DNA of 64,000 nucleotides from an uncultured Planctomycetales bacterium (GTDB lineage Bacteria; Planctomycetota; Planctomycetia; Isosphaerales; Isosphaeraceae), in the NCBI GenBank assembly GCA_903926465.1, contig CAIYJE010000020.1, positions 29,428 through 93,427 on the forward strand, read 5' to 3'. Shown piece by piece: positions 56,173 through 63,967 of this stretch (positions within the stretch are counted from its first letter, which is position 1; the number at the start of each line of letters is the position of its first letter). A program made the translations under genes and the position numbers. The notes below the pieces were generated by a model, which made no database searches, was not told where the DNA came from, and was given only the letters and a program-made list of their open reading frames with translations.

Positions 56173-56242
56173 TGGACGGTATGGACAGATATGGATGGGC
56201 CTGGCACGACCTGTCGGGCTTACTCCGTGTCCATACCGTCCA
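56173..56242. repeat. Inverted repeat, 14-bp arms
   Basis: TGGACGGTATGGAC at 56173-56186 and its perfect complement at 56229-56242, 42 bases apart. Too widely spaced for a simple terminator; could be a cruciform, regulatory site or end of a small mobile element. Confidence 0.6.
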
Positions 56243-56420
56243 TGTGGTCCATTCCGCTCTCCCACCGTGTCGCTGGGCTCGTCGAAGGGAGTCTAATGCA
56301 TCAAACCTGCATGTCTCTGTTCGTGTCGAATTCTGGTCCGGATATCCGGTACCAAGGCGTTGAAAGGGCACTCTGGCGATGATACTTTTGATCGACGGGG
56401 AAATGATTTTACACCCAAAA

Positions 56421-56466
56421 GACATGCGTAATGTCGAAGTTCATGGCCGTATCATTTTTGTCAGGC
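56421..56466 (+). repeat. Direct repeat A1 (truncated 5' end of the 57.4-kb gene)
   Basis: About 46 bases starting GACATGCGTAATGTCGAAGT, nearly the same as 57409-57454. Translated it gives MRNVEVHGRIIF, matching MRDVEVDGRIIF, the N-terminus of the gene at 57412, then diverges. A partial duplication. Confidence 0.7.
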
Positions 56467-56490
56467 GGCTATTGTCAAAGGAGACACGAC

Positions 56491-56736
56491 GTGGCGACAT
56501 CACAGGCAGTTAACGCTGGCTCAAACTTCTGTCGTGATTGCGGCGGCCCCATTACAACCCCACCAAATAGCAAATTTTCGTGGTGCGAGAACACAACCCA
56601 TCAGGGCACACAACAGATCCCGAAGGACCATTGCGATAACTTGGGTCGACAGAAGCGGCAGTACTGCGAGACTTGCGGTAAGACAGTCAACGGAGCTCAA
56701 CCATGCGTTAATGGCCATCCTGCGTCGTCCCCCTGA
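56491..56736 (+). CDS. Small zinc-ribbon protein
   Basis: 81 residues from GTG 56491, which has AAAGGAGA upstream. Three Cys groups are seen: NFCRDCGGPITT, then WCENTTHQ, HCDNLG and QYCETCGKTVNG. The two C-x-x-C-G knuckles indicate zinc binding. The frame is open further upstream (56431), overlapping the truncated direct repeat, but the ribosome site favours 56491. Function unknown. Confidence 0.5.
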   Translation: MATSQAVNAGSNFCRDCGGPITTPPNSKFSWCENTTHQGTQQIPKDHCDNLGRQKRQYCETCGKTVNGAQPCVNGHPASSP

Positions 56737-56838
56737 CCTCGCATTGCAACGGACCCGGCGCTCCTACGCGGATTAAACGAACAATCATTCCTGTCTCGGC
56801 GGTACGGGACCGCTGAGCTTGAGCGTGAGGCGGCTTCG

Positions 56839-57183
56839 ATGAGCTTCGTCACCAATATCCTGCTCTGCCTCGGCCGCGACGACGCCCGCAAGGCCGAGGG
56901 CAAGATCGCCGACGTCAATCGATTCTTCGATTGCGCATGGGCCTACGGCGGCAAGGGCTTCGTGAGCCTGGATGATCCGGCGCTCCCCAAAGGCTGGTAC
57001 GGCGGCTCCAAGTATCTGGAGGCAAGCGTGTATGCCGGCGCCTTCAATCAGCTGCCGCTGGACTCGTTGATCGAGCATCTCCGGTCGATCGAATGGGAGG
57101 AGCCCCACTGCGTCCAGTTGCTTGTCCATGAGCAAGACAACGAGCGATTCCGACTGATCAATGTGATAGACGACATCACCTGA
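56839..57183 (+). CDS. Small uncharacterised protein
   Basis: 114 residues. MSFVTNILLCLGRDDARKAE, then VNRFFDCAWAYGGKGFVSLD, and a C-terminal part LIEHLRSIEWEEPHCVQLLV with many aromatic and acidic residues. Proteins of this form (MSFVT start, W-E-x-P near the end) are scattered in planctomycetes and look like small cytoplasmic or immunity-type proteins, without known function. Stands alone in the accessory stretch. Confidence 0.65.
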   Translation: MSFVTNILLCLGRDDARKAEGKIADVNRFFDCAWAYGGKGFVSLDDPALPKGWYGGSKYLEASVYAGAFNQLPLDSLIEHLRSIEWEEPHCVQLLVHEQDNERFRLINVIDDIT

Positions 57184-57408
57184 CCTTGTGTTGGAGCGGA
57201 CGTTGGCAGCGCGGTGCGCGGTCGCTTGAGATCCATTTCGTTCGCCACAGCCCAGTGAGCAAATTCGTCTGGCAGAGCAATATGACATTCGAGAAATCAT
57301 TCCCACTTCCGCCCGTGTTCCGGGTTCCCTGGTTTTTAAGCGGATGAAACCAATAACTCTGGTTATCATTGTTTAAAAACAAGAGGGGGGAATGTTGATA
57401 GCCCAACA

Positions 57409-57454
57409 GACATGCGTGATGTCGAAGTTGATGGGCGTATCATATTTCAGGCAG
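57409..57454 (+). repeat. Direct repeat A2
   Basis: Full-gene copy of the 46-base repeat seen at 56421; about 36 of the first 40 bases are the same. It spans the start of the following gene. Confidence 0.7.
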
Positions 57455-57771
57455 TGGAGGATCTGGTGATGGGCTGGTCCGTTTCACGGCACTCCGAACC
57501 CTCACGGAAGCTGGCCCTGTTGGCGGGGCGGCTCCGCACACTTCGAGGCCTGGCAAAGCGAGACGCGAGTTCGGACCACATCGCAATGGCCGCCGAGAAG
57601 CTCCGACTCGCCGCCTTGGGCGTCATCAAAGCCAAACGCGCCCTGAATCAGGAGTTTCCACAACGCGATCCAGATGGGCGAAAGTCCCACAAGCTCGATG
57701 AAGAGGAACAACGCCGGCGGGCGCTCTCACCGCAAGCGATTGCCGAAGAGTGTAGCAAGGGACATGCCTGA
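57412..57771 (+). CDS. Small helical uncharacterised protein
   Basis: 119 residues starting MRDVEVDGRIIFQAVEDLVM. Mostly helical and Lys/Arg/Glu-rich, with no membrane segment (AAEKLRLAALGVIKAKRALN). Its first 12 residues are repeated upstream at 56424. Not recognised. Cytoplasmic by composition. Confidence 0.55.
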   Translation: MRDVEVDGRIIFQAVEDLVMGWSVSRHSEPSRKLALLAGRLRTLRGLAKRDASSDHIAMAAEKLRLAALGVIKAKRALNQEFPQRDPDGRKSHKLDEEEQRRRALSPQAIAEECSKGHA

Positions 57772-57884
57772 CCCGAAGATTCAGTGTATCCTGGCCGCGC
57801 GGTCCAAGAAGTCAACGTTGGTTGACCGCGGCCCGATGAACCGCGTCGTCCGGCCGACATTCCTCCAAGGTACTGGAGACCACC

Positions 57885-58391
57885 ATGCCCGACCGCAAGT
57901 CTGACAAGCCTTCCAAGCCAACGGTCCGCAAACCGCCCGAGCATACGGCTGCACCAGACGAAGCGGCCACGGCGCTGCCGGAATCCATGGTGACCGGCAA
58001 GGCAAGCCCCGCGAAGGCCGCGGTCGGTAACGAGCCAGTCTTCGCCTACATCGCCAGCCTGCCGCAACCGCAGCGCGGGATCGCGGAACGGATCGATGCG
58101 CTCGCAGCCAGGACGCTTCCCGGCCTGCAGCGCTCGGTGAAATGGGGTCTGTCCTACTATGGCGTCGGCGACGGCTGGTGCTTTTGTTGCGGCGGCTTCG
58201 CTGGTCACGTCAAGCTCATGTTCATGAACGGTGCAGCACTCACGCCTGTACCACCTGTGACCCCAGTGGCCATGGGCAAGTCGACGCGGGGCGTGGAACT
58301 CGAATCGGTGGACAACATCGATGAACTCCAGATCGCCGAATGGATGAAACAAGTCACGGCCGTGCCCGGTGTCGGGGGCAAGAAGCGGTAG
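57885..58391 (+). CDS. DUF1801 family protein
   Basis: 168 residues. After a disordered Pro/Ala/Lys-rich lead of about 45 residues comes a DUF1801 domain: EPVFAYIASLPQPQRGIAER, LPGLQRSVKWGLSYYGVGDG and FMNGAALTPVPPVTPVAMG, GVELESVDNIDELQIAEWMK. Such domains are small cytoplasmic proteins of unknown biochemical role (YdhG/YjbR-related folds). The long disordered lead is unusual. Follows the helical gene by 113 bases. Confidence 0.8.
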   Translation: MPDRKSDKPSKPTVRKPPEHTAAPDEAATALPESMVTGKASPAKAAVGNEPVFAYIASLPQPQRGIAERIDALAARTLPGLQRSVKWGLSYYGVGDGWCFCCGGFAGHVKLMFMNGAALTPVPPVTPVAMGKSTRGVELESVDNIDELQIAEWMKQVTAVPGVGGKKR

Positions 58392-58656
58392 GGTGCGCAG
58401 GCGTGTCGCGGCGGAGGGCGAGAGGGGTCCTACGATATCTGGCTGGTCGTCCTTGGCGACACTGGCGGCGTTCTGAAACCCCCTTCGGTTTCATCAAAAA
58501 CCAGGAACTTGCCTCTGATTTGAGCATACGACCACGCAGATAAATCAGATATCTTGGGCTCGGGTGTAACCCTGTCAATTACCCACATCTTTAGGGGGGA
58601 GGGGCCGCAAACACCAGGTTCGGGGCCAGTGCGTTTTGTTCTTTGTGTGAAGGCTG

Positions 58657-58815
58657 GTGAACCTGGTGTTCATGGCCCCGAAGTACCATCCTGAGCTGGT
58701 CGGTCACTGACGCTCCCGGCTCGGTAGGAAAAGAGCAAGCACGCGTCCTGGATCACACGTCACGGATGACTCTCGGAAGAGTCAACCATGCCACCAGACT
58801 CCTCTTGCAAAGGCA
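58657..58815. repeat. Tandem repeat unit 1 (159 bp)
   Basis: Begins GTGAACCTGGTGTTCATGGC and ends before the next such box, 159 bases later. It includes GAGCTGGTCGG, CTCGGTAGGAAAAGAGCAAG and an imperfect palindrome at 58761-58790 (CACGGATGACTCT, AGAGTCAACCATG). Nearly identical to the next unit. Confidence 0.9.
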
Positions 58816-58974
58816 GTGAACCTGGTGTTCATGGCCCTAAAATGTCCTACTGAGCTGGTCGGTCGCTGACGCTCCCGGCTCGGTAGGAAAAGAGCAAGCA
58901 CGCGTCCTGGATCACACGTCATGGATGACTCTCGGAAGAGTCATCCATGCCACCAGACTCCTCTTGCAAAGGCA
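58816..58974. repeat. Tandem repeat unit 2 (159 bp) with perfect palindrome
   Basis: Same length and order as unit 1. The palindromic core at 58920-58949 is perfect here (CATGGATGACTCT, loop CGGA, then its complement). Confidence 0.9.
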
Positions 58975-59020
58975 GTGAACCTGGTGTTCATGGCCCTAAA
59001 ATGTCCTACTGAGCGGGTTG
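58975..59020. repeat. Partial third repeat unit
   Basis: The repeat continues for about 42 bases (to CTACTGAGC) and then the sequence becomes the related but diverged GAGCTGCGAACGGCAGTAAGC type, read on the minus strand. Confidence 0.75.
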
Positions 59021-59220
59021 CTTACTGCCGTTCGCAGCTCAGTTTGAAGAGCGGGCCCTCGGCCCTCAATGACTTCTCGTGTTCACCGCTTTCGTGAAAC
59101 CCTGTTAAACAGCCGATTGCAGAATTGTGGGGAATTGACAGGGTGGAACCTCGCCCCACCAAGAGCAAGCATGAACTCTGGCGGTTTACCGAAACGTCAC
59201 TATCACTCTCAGAGGCGTTC

Positions 59221-59661
59221 ATGGAACGTGACCTTCAGATCCATTCGGAAGACGATGATCGCCTGAGGGCAGAACTGGCCCACGTCGTCGAGTTCTTCCA
59301 CGAACTGGGGCATGAGCGGTGCGCGATGTTCTTCGGGTGGGCCTGGACCGGGCCAGACAAGACCCGTCTGGCAATGAAGACACGGGATATTCCGCTGCTC
59401 GACCTGGACGCCGAGATTCGCCGGGCCGAGGATGCCGGCCTGGGCCACTTCGCTCAAGATGACGTATGGGTCGAGTTCAAGGGCTTCACCCTCAAGTTCC
59501 AGTTCTGCCACCATGGCGGGATCCACCTCTTCTACTCCGAGCCCAACGAGCTCACGCGGCACTTCCATGATCGCTGGCAAGCCGAAGGACTGGAGCCGAT
59601 GGAATTCGAGAAGGCCCAAGGGGCTTCGGAATGGCGGCGTGCTTCCGGCGAATGCGCCTGA
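59221..59661 (+). CDS. Small uncharacterised protein
   Basis: 146 residues from ATG 59221; a GTG start at 59125 would add 32 residues. LRAELAHVVEFFHELGHERCAMFFGWAWTGPD is split by what may be helix-strand order, then DDVWVEFKGFTLKFQFCHHG and GIHLFYSEPNELTRHFHDRW, giving a Trp/Phe/His-rich mixed fold. No membrane segment. Family not recognised; the composition looks like a true cytoplasmic protein. Confidence 0.6.
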   Translation: MERDLQIHSEDDDRLRAELAHVVEFFHELGHERCAMFFGWAWTGPDKTRLAMKTRDIPLLDLDAEIRRAEDAGLGHFAQDDVWVEFKGFTLKFQFCHHGGIHLFYSEPNELTRHFHDRWQAEGLEPMEFEKAQGASEWRRASGECA

Positions 59662-59832
59662 CCCCGCACCGCTGCGGCCACGCTCTGTGTGGCGGGAATG
59701 CTCGGTTTGGTTCGATCGAACCAAACTCGGCTGGCAAAGCGGGCGACCTGGCATGAGAATCAGATCTAAGCTCTAACGGCCCCGCATCGCACTGGCAAAC
59801 GCGGCTGTTTTGCGAATTGCCCAGATCCAGGA

Positions 59833-61272
59833 ATGGCCATGCTCAACCTGACCAGGAGAACCGGCCGGCGAGCCGCGGCGGGTGCCCCCAGCCGCCGGGT
59901 GTTCCTGCGCGCGGGGGGGACCGGGCTGATGGGGCTGGGGCTGGCAGATCTGTTGCAGGTTCGGTTGGCGCTGGCCAGCCAGCCACGTGCAAAATCGCTG
60001 ATCCTGTTCGCACTCGAAGGGGGGCCCAGCCATATCGACCTCTGGGATATGAAGCCGGACGCCCCGGCCCAGATCCGGGGCGAGTTCCAGCCCATTGCCA
60101 CGACGGTTCCTGGCCTGTTGTTCTGCGAGCATCTTCCGTTGCTGGCCCAGCAGGCCCATCACCTGGCCCTGGTGCGCTCCGTGCACCACGACACGGGTGA
60201 CCATAACGCCGGCTACTACCTGGCGATGACCGGCCGAACGCCCCTGGTGGGGAGCCGATTGATTACCGCCCCCAGCCGAGAGAACTTTCCCACCCCAGGT
60301 GCCGTGCTGGCCAAGCTTGCTCCCCAGGGCCGCCCCCTGCCCGATTTCGTCCACACGCCCGACTGGATGAGCAACAACGGGTCCTTCCTACCCGGCCAGG
60401 ATGCGGGCTTTCTGGGAGCGGAGTTTGACCCTTTGATCTCCGGTGACCCCAGCCAGCCAGGCTATCAGGTTCCCGGGCTTGCCCTGCCCGGCGATGTGGC
60501 CGTGGATCGGGTGATCGGCCGACAGAACCTGCTCGATCTGGTCGACCGGGCCCTTACGCACACCAGCGTCGACCGTGTGGCCCAGCTAGATTCCCACTAT
60601 CGAAAAGCCGTTTCGCTGGTCTCCAGCCCGGAAGCCCGACAGGCCTTTGACCTGGACTCCGAACCGGCCGAAGTGCGGGCCCGCTACGGTCTTGACCCCG
60701 ATAACCGCCGGACCAAAGAGGCACGCCAGTTCGGCGGCTTACCCCATCTAGGACAGTGCCTGCTGCTGGCCAGACGCTTGGTCGAGGCCGGGGTCCGCGT
60801 GGTCACTGTGTGCACCGGGGCCCGCTATGACCAGACCTGGGACACCCACCGCCAGCATTTTCCGCTCTTGAAACGGTCGATTTTGCCGATGTTCGATCGC
60901 GGTTTTTCGGCCCTGCTCGAAGACCTGCATCAGCGCGGCCTGCTGGAGGAAACCCTGGTGGTGGCCATGGGCGAGTTCGGACGCACGCCCAGAATTGGCC
61001 AGATCACCAGTAACGCCGGTGCCGACGCCAACGGCCGAGACCACTGGCCCAGTTGCTACACGGTGCTGATGGCCGGCGCAGGAATTCCTGGCGGGGCCAT
61101 CCACGGAGCCAGCGATCGATTTGGCGCGTACCCCAGCCAAGATCCCGTCACCCCTGCCGACCTGGTTGCCACCATCTATCACAAGATGGGTCTGGCCCCC
61201 GAAACACCCATCCATGACCCCCGGCAAGATCGCCACCTGCCACTTTCTGAAGGCACGCCACTCTTTGGTTGA
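59833..61272 (+). CDS. DUF1501 protein with twin-arginine-type leader, second copy
   Basis: 479 residues. A Tat-type leader (RRVFLRAGGTGLMGLGLADL) is followed by FALEGGPSHIDLWDMKPDAP, LVRSVHHDTGDHNAGYYLAM, ARRLVEAGVRVVTVCTGARY, VVAMGEFGRTPRIGQITSNA and NGRDHWPSCYTVLMAGAGIP, all matching DUF1501. Unlike the 50.5-kb copy it has no DUF1549/1553 gene before it. Start codon could be 59833 or 59839. Converges on the third porin. Confidence 0.93.
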   Translation: MAMLNLTRRTGRRAAAGAPSRRVFLRAGGTGLMGLGLADLLQVRLALASQPRAKSLILFALEGGPSHIDLWDMKPDAPAQIRGEFQPIATTVPGLLFCEHLPLLAQQAHHLALVRSVHHDTGDHNAGYYLAMTGRTPLVGSRLITAPSRENFPTPGAVLAKLAPQGRPLPDFVHTPDWMSNNGSFLPGQDAGFLGAEFDPLISGDPSQPGYQVPGLALPGDVAVDRVIGRQNLLDLVDRALTHTSVDRVAQLDSHYRKAVSLVSSPEARQAFDLDSEPAEVRARYGLDPDNRRTKEARQFGGLPHLGQCLLLARRLVEAGVRVVTVCTGARYDQTWDTHRQHFPLLKRSILPMFDRGFSALLEDLHQRGLLEETLVVAMGEFGRTPRIGQITSNAGADANGRDHWPSCYTVLMAGAGIPGGAIHGASDRFGAYPSQDPVTPADLVATIYHKMGLAPETPIHDPRQDRHLPLSEGTPLFG

Positions 61273-61356
61273 ATGGCCCCTTACGCAACAAACCACGGCC
61301 CGGATTGAACCCAGGACCGTAGTTTGTTGAGATCAGACTGGGTCCATCGGCGTGGC

Positions 61357-63081
61357 TCAGAAGTAGATCTGGAATCGCATCCAGAGCATATCGCTGGACC
61401 GTTGCTTGCCCTGATCGGCCGGCTTGAGCGAGGTGCCCGACTGATAGGTCACCGGTTGGTTGAACTCGGCATGGTTCCAGTCGAACATCACCTTCACGTA
61501 CTGGGTCGCATGCCAGTTCAGACCCACGTCGGTCATCCACAGTGAGTTCGCCCACAGTGTGGGATCGGCAAGCTTATCTGTGAACACATTCTTGGAAATG
61601 TTGAGATAGTCATAACGGAAGGTCGGTTCCCAGGCACCCATACCGAAATTGCCCTGACTCAGATTGAACGGGTGGAGTGGCTTCACAATACCGATTGTGC
61701 TTCGGGTTTCGCCGGTAAGCAGGTATCCAGCCTGAATGTAATAGCTCTGAACCGGAATGGCATGGCGATCGCTCAGATTCTTGGTGGTGGCAAGCTGCTG
61801 CTGACCGCTGCCCCATTCGCCGATAACGGCAAGTTGCTTGTAAAACCAGGCGGCGTGCAGGTCCCAATATGCCTCAAATCCCTGTGACCGTACGTTGGGA
61901 TTCAAAGCCAGAAACGGCACACCCGCCACGGAATTACCCGTCATGGGCACGATCGTGCGATAGGTCGTGGGCTGCGGTATATTCGAAGCATTACCAGCAT
62001 AGGTCGAACCACCCACATTCAAATTCTCGAACAAGGAATCGGTGGCGTTATGGAACGGCCGCCAGTTCAGCAGCCCTGAAAAATACGCGGCATCGTGCGT
62101 GGGCACCTGGCCGTTGCGATTTCCATTAAAGATCCCTGCGGAATAATCCAAGGTATTCTCGAACAGCTTACCGTAGGCCATCACACCGTCGTCGCGGTTC
62201 TGGCCAAAGTTATTGAAGAACAGTGAGCGTTCGGGACTGATCAGCCCCTGGATCGGCTCCACCAGGAACTCATAGGTAAACGGCGTCTTGAACCGACCGG
62301 CACGCAGGTTGAACCGGGGGTCCATGTTGTAATCGCCGAACACGTCGAGCATGGTCACGGTGTCGAAACCGTTGGCAAGCGACACAAAATATCCGAACTT
62401 TTTACCAAGCCGGCCACTGAACATGAACCATTGACGGGGAATCACGAAACCGTCGTGGACCGGAGTTTGCGCCCCCTGAAGATAGCCGCGATAGTCAAGC
62501 TGGGTCAGGTTGTGAAACTGGAAAATATACTCGTCGTCGTCTGATCGGATCTCGAACCCAGGGCCGAACTTGGTCTTGGCGGGATGATTCTCGGGTACGG
62601 CTGGCACATTGAAACGCGGCGAGGCGGCGGGATTCATGATCGACTGGCCGGGCACGGTGGTCGGCTTGGCGGCCGGTACGGCTGCTGTACTGGCCGGGGC
62701 GGCACCCCCGGGAGCCACGTAGAGCGATGGTGGTGCCTGCTGAGTCTGCATCTGAGAGCTCAGGCCTTCCACCATGGCCTCAAGCTGGCGGACCCGCGCC
62801 TCAAGCTGCTCTTCGCGGCTCAACTCGGGCTGGCCACTGGACATGGCACCAGCGGCACCGGCATCTGGGGGAGTTGGCTGCGGGGGGGTGGGAATGGAGG
62901 CGGCTGGAACTTCTACCTGAACGGGCGCAGAAGCAGGTAGAACCACCTGGTCAAATGGCCCGGCCCCTGGAACCTGATAAGCGGCCAAGGACGTGCCAGC
63001 AACAGAGACGGCAAGCAACGCTCCGCCAATCCACCCCACCGATTCACCGAACTGTTTGCGGCCGTTCATGTTCGTGAACAT
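61357..63081 (-). CDS. OprO/OprP-like outer-membrane porin, third copy
   Basis: About 574 residues (ATG 63069 is an alternative start). Signal peptide, Pro-rich linker, coiled coil (EEQLEARVRQLEAMVEGLSS), then a beta-barrel of the same family: KFGPGFEIRSDDDEYIFQFH, WFMFSGRLGKKFGYFVSLAN, ending MLWMRFQIYF. It lacks the DRSLEGGVDSIENPV modules of the other two and is diverged from them. Convergent with the DUF1501 gene. Confidence 0.92.
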   Translation of the reverse strand: MFTNMNGRKQFGESVGWIGGALLAVSVAGTSLAAYQVPGAGPFDQVVLPASAPVQVEVPAASIPTPPQPTPPDAGAAGAMSSGQPELSREEQLEARVRQLEAMVEGLSSQMQTQQAPPSLYVAPGGAAPASTAAVPAAKPTTVPGQSIMNPAASPRFNVPAVPENHPAKTKFGPGFEIRSDDDEYIFQFHNLTQLDYRGYLQGAQTPVHDGFVIPRQWFMFSGRLGKKFGYFVSLANGFDTVTMLDVFGDYNMDPRFNLRAGRFKTPFTYEFLVEPIQGLISPERSLFFNNFGQNRDDGVMAYGKLFENTLDYSAGIFNGNRNGQVPTHDAAYFSGLLNWRPFHNATDSLFENLNVGGSTYAGNASNIPQPTTYRTIVPMTGNSVAGVPFLALNPNVRSQGFEAYWDLHAAWFYKQLAVIGEWGSGQQQLATTKNLSDRHAIPVQSYYIQAGYLLTGETRSTIGIVKPLHPFNLSQGNFGMGAWEPTFRYDYLNISKNVFTDKLADPTLWANSLWMTDVGLNWHATQYVKVMFDWNHAEFNQPVTYQSGTSLKPADQGKQRSSDMLWMRFQIYF

Positions 63082-63309
63082 CCTTGTTCAACTCGCGACA
63101 AGCAAATTCAGGCCCAGAAGTGACAACCAGAATCCTCCGGATTCGGTTGCCTCCCGACCTCACGCAACGGCAAGGACGGCCCGAGTGGCTCAACCCGTAT
63201 AATTCAATCGACCGACACCCCCGGCCCCCTCTATGAGAAAATCCATTTCCACAGAAAAAACAATAATCTAACACCGCCAGTACCCATGCCGAACATGAGC
63301 CGGACCGTA

Positions 63310-63588
63310 TTACCTCGGCACCTCATGGTTCACCAGATCGACCCCAAACCCGGCAGGCGGAATGCTCGATCCCCGGGGCGCTTGACGCATGTCCTGACCG
63401 ATGGTTGATGTATCGGGCCCCAAGGATCCGGTCCCTGGCTCCAGCCCTCGATCCCTGGCACATCCCCCAAGAGATAACAGCACCAAACCCAGCACCACCA
63501 GGCCCCGACGCCTGGCCTGAACTTGCCACCCGATCTCTTGAAAAACTGAGAGAGTCTCGAACCCTTTCGTGCAACCCTGGCCATCCAT
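63310..63588 (-). CDS. Small lipoprotein
   Basis: About 92 residues if started at ATG 63588. A hydrophobic helix (RRRGLVVLGLVLLSLGGCAR) ends in the lipobox LGGC, so lipid attachment is likely. The mature part is short (about 50 residues), Gly/Pro-rich (DRGLEPGTGSLGPDTST). The N-terminal part before the helix is longer than normal for a lipoprotein signal, so the true start is unsure; open frame extends to 63645. Function unknown. Confidence 0.45.
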   Translation of the reverse strand: MDGQGCTKGFETLSVFQEIGWQVQARRRGLVVLGLVLLSLGGCARDRGLEPGTGSLGPDTSTIGQDMRQAPRGSSIPPAGFGVDLVNHEVPR

Positions 63589-63806
63589 GTCCCCAAGCCT
63601 CCATGACAGACTGGATGCCCAGCCACTTCCACCAGCGGTCGGCACCCGCTCCCCACACCTGGTCGCCAGCCCTTGGGAGCGCCGGCCTTACCACACGTAT
63701 CGGGTGATCAGGCCCAGGGATGAAAAACTTCTCGCCGTTCACGGGGTACGGTATCCTGTCAATGACCCACATCTTTGGGGATAGCGTGGACATGTGTACT
63801 CCTAGT

Positions 63807-63967
63807 CAGAGCCGCGAACGGAAGTGAGCGACCAGCTCCGTACGAGAAATCAGGGCCTCGAACACCAGGTTCGTTGCCAATGCGTTTGATTCGGACGTGG
63901 CATGGATGATCTGGGACAGATCATCCGTGACCGGAAGCATTGACGCCCGCGAAGTGCCTTCTTCATA
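63807..63967. repeat. Tandem repeat unit (161 bp), related to the 58.7-kb family
   Basis: Begins CAGAGCCGCGAACGGAAGTG, contains GACCAGCTCC, GAACACCAGGTTCG and the palindrome CATGGATGATCT, five-base loop, AGATCATCCGTG at 63901-63929. Boxes occur in the same order and similar spacing as on the minus strand at 58.7-59.0 kb. Confidence 0.85.

Larger units (their letters stand above)
55923..56490. other. Intergenic stretch with inverted repeat and truncated gene start
   Basis: About 570 bases. It holds the second porin's promoter side, the 14-bp inverted repeat at 56173-56242 and, at 56421-56466, a copy of the 5' end of the small gene at 57412. No intact gene is supported. Confidence 0.4.
58392..59220. 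other. Repeat-rich intergenic stretch
   Basis: About 830 bases without a supported gene. Contents: a 23-base motif (58571-58593) shared with 63755-63777, a single plus-orientation copy of the AACACCAGGTTC box at 58609-58621, and two and a bit tandem 159-base repeats on the other orientation with palindromic cores. All of this forms one compound repeat. Confidence 0.7.
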
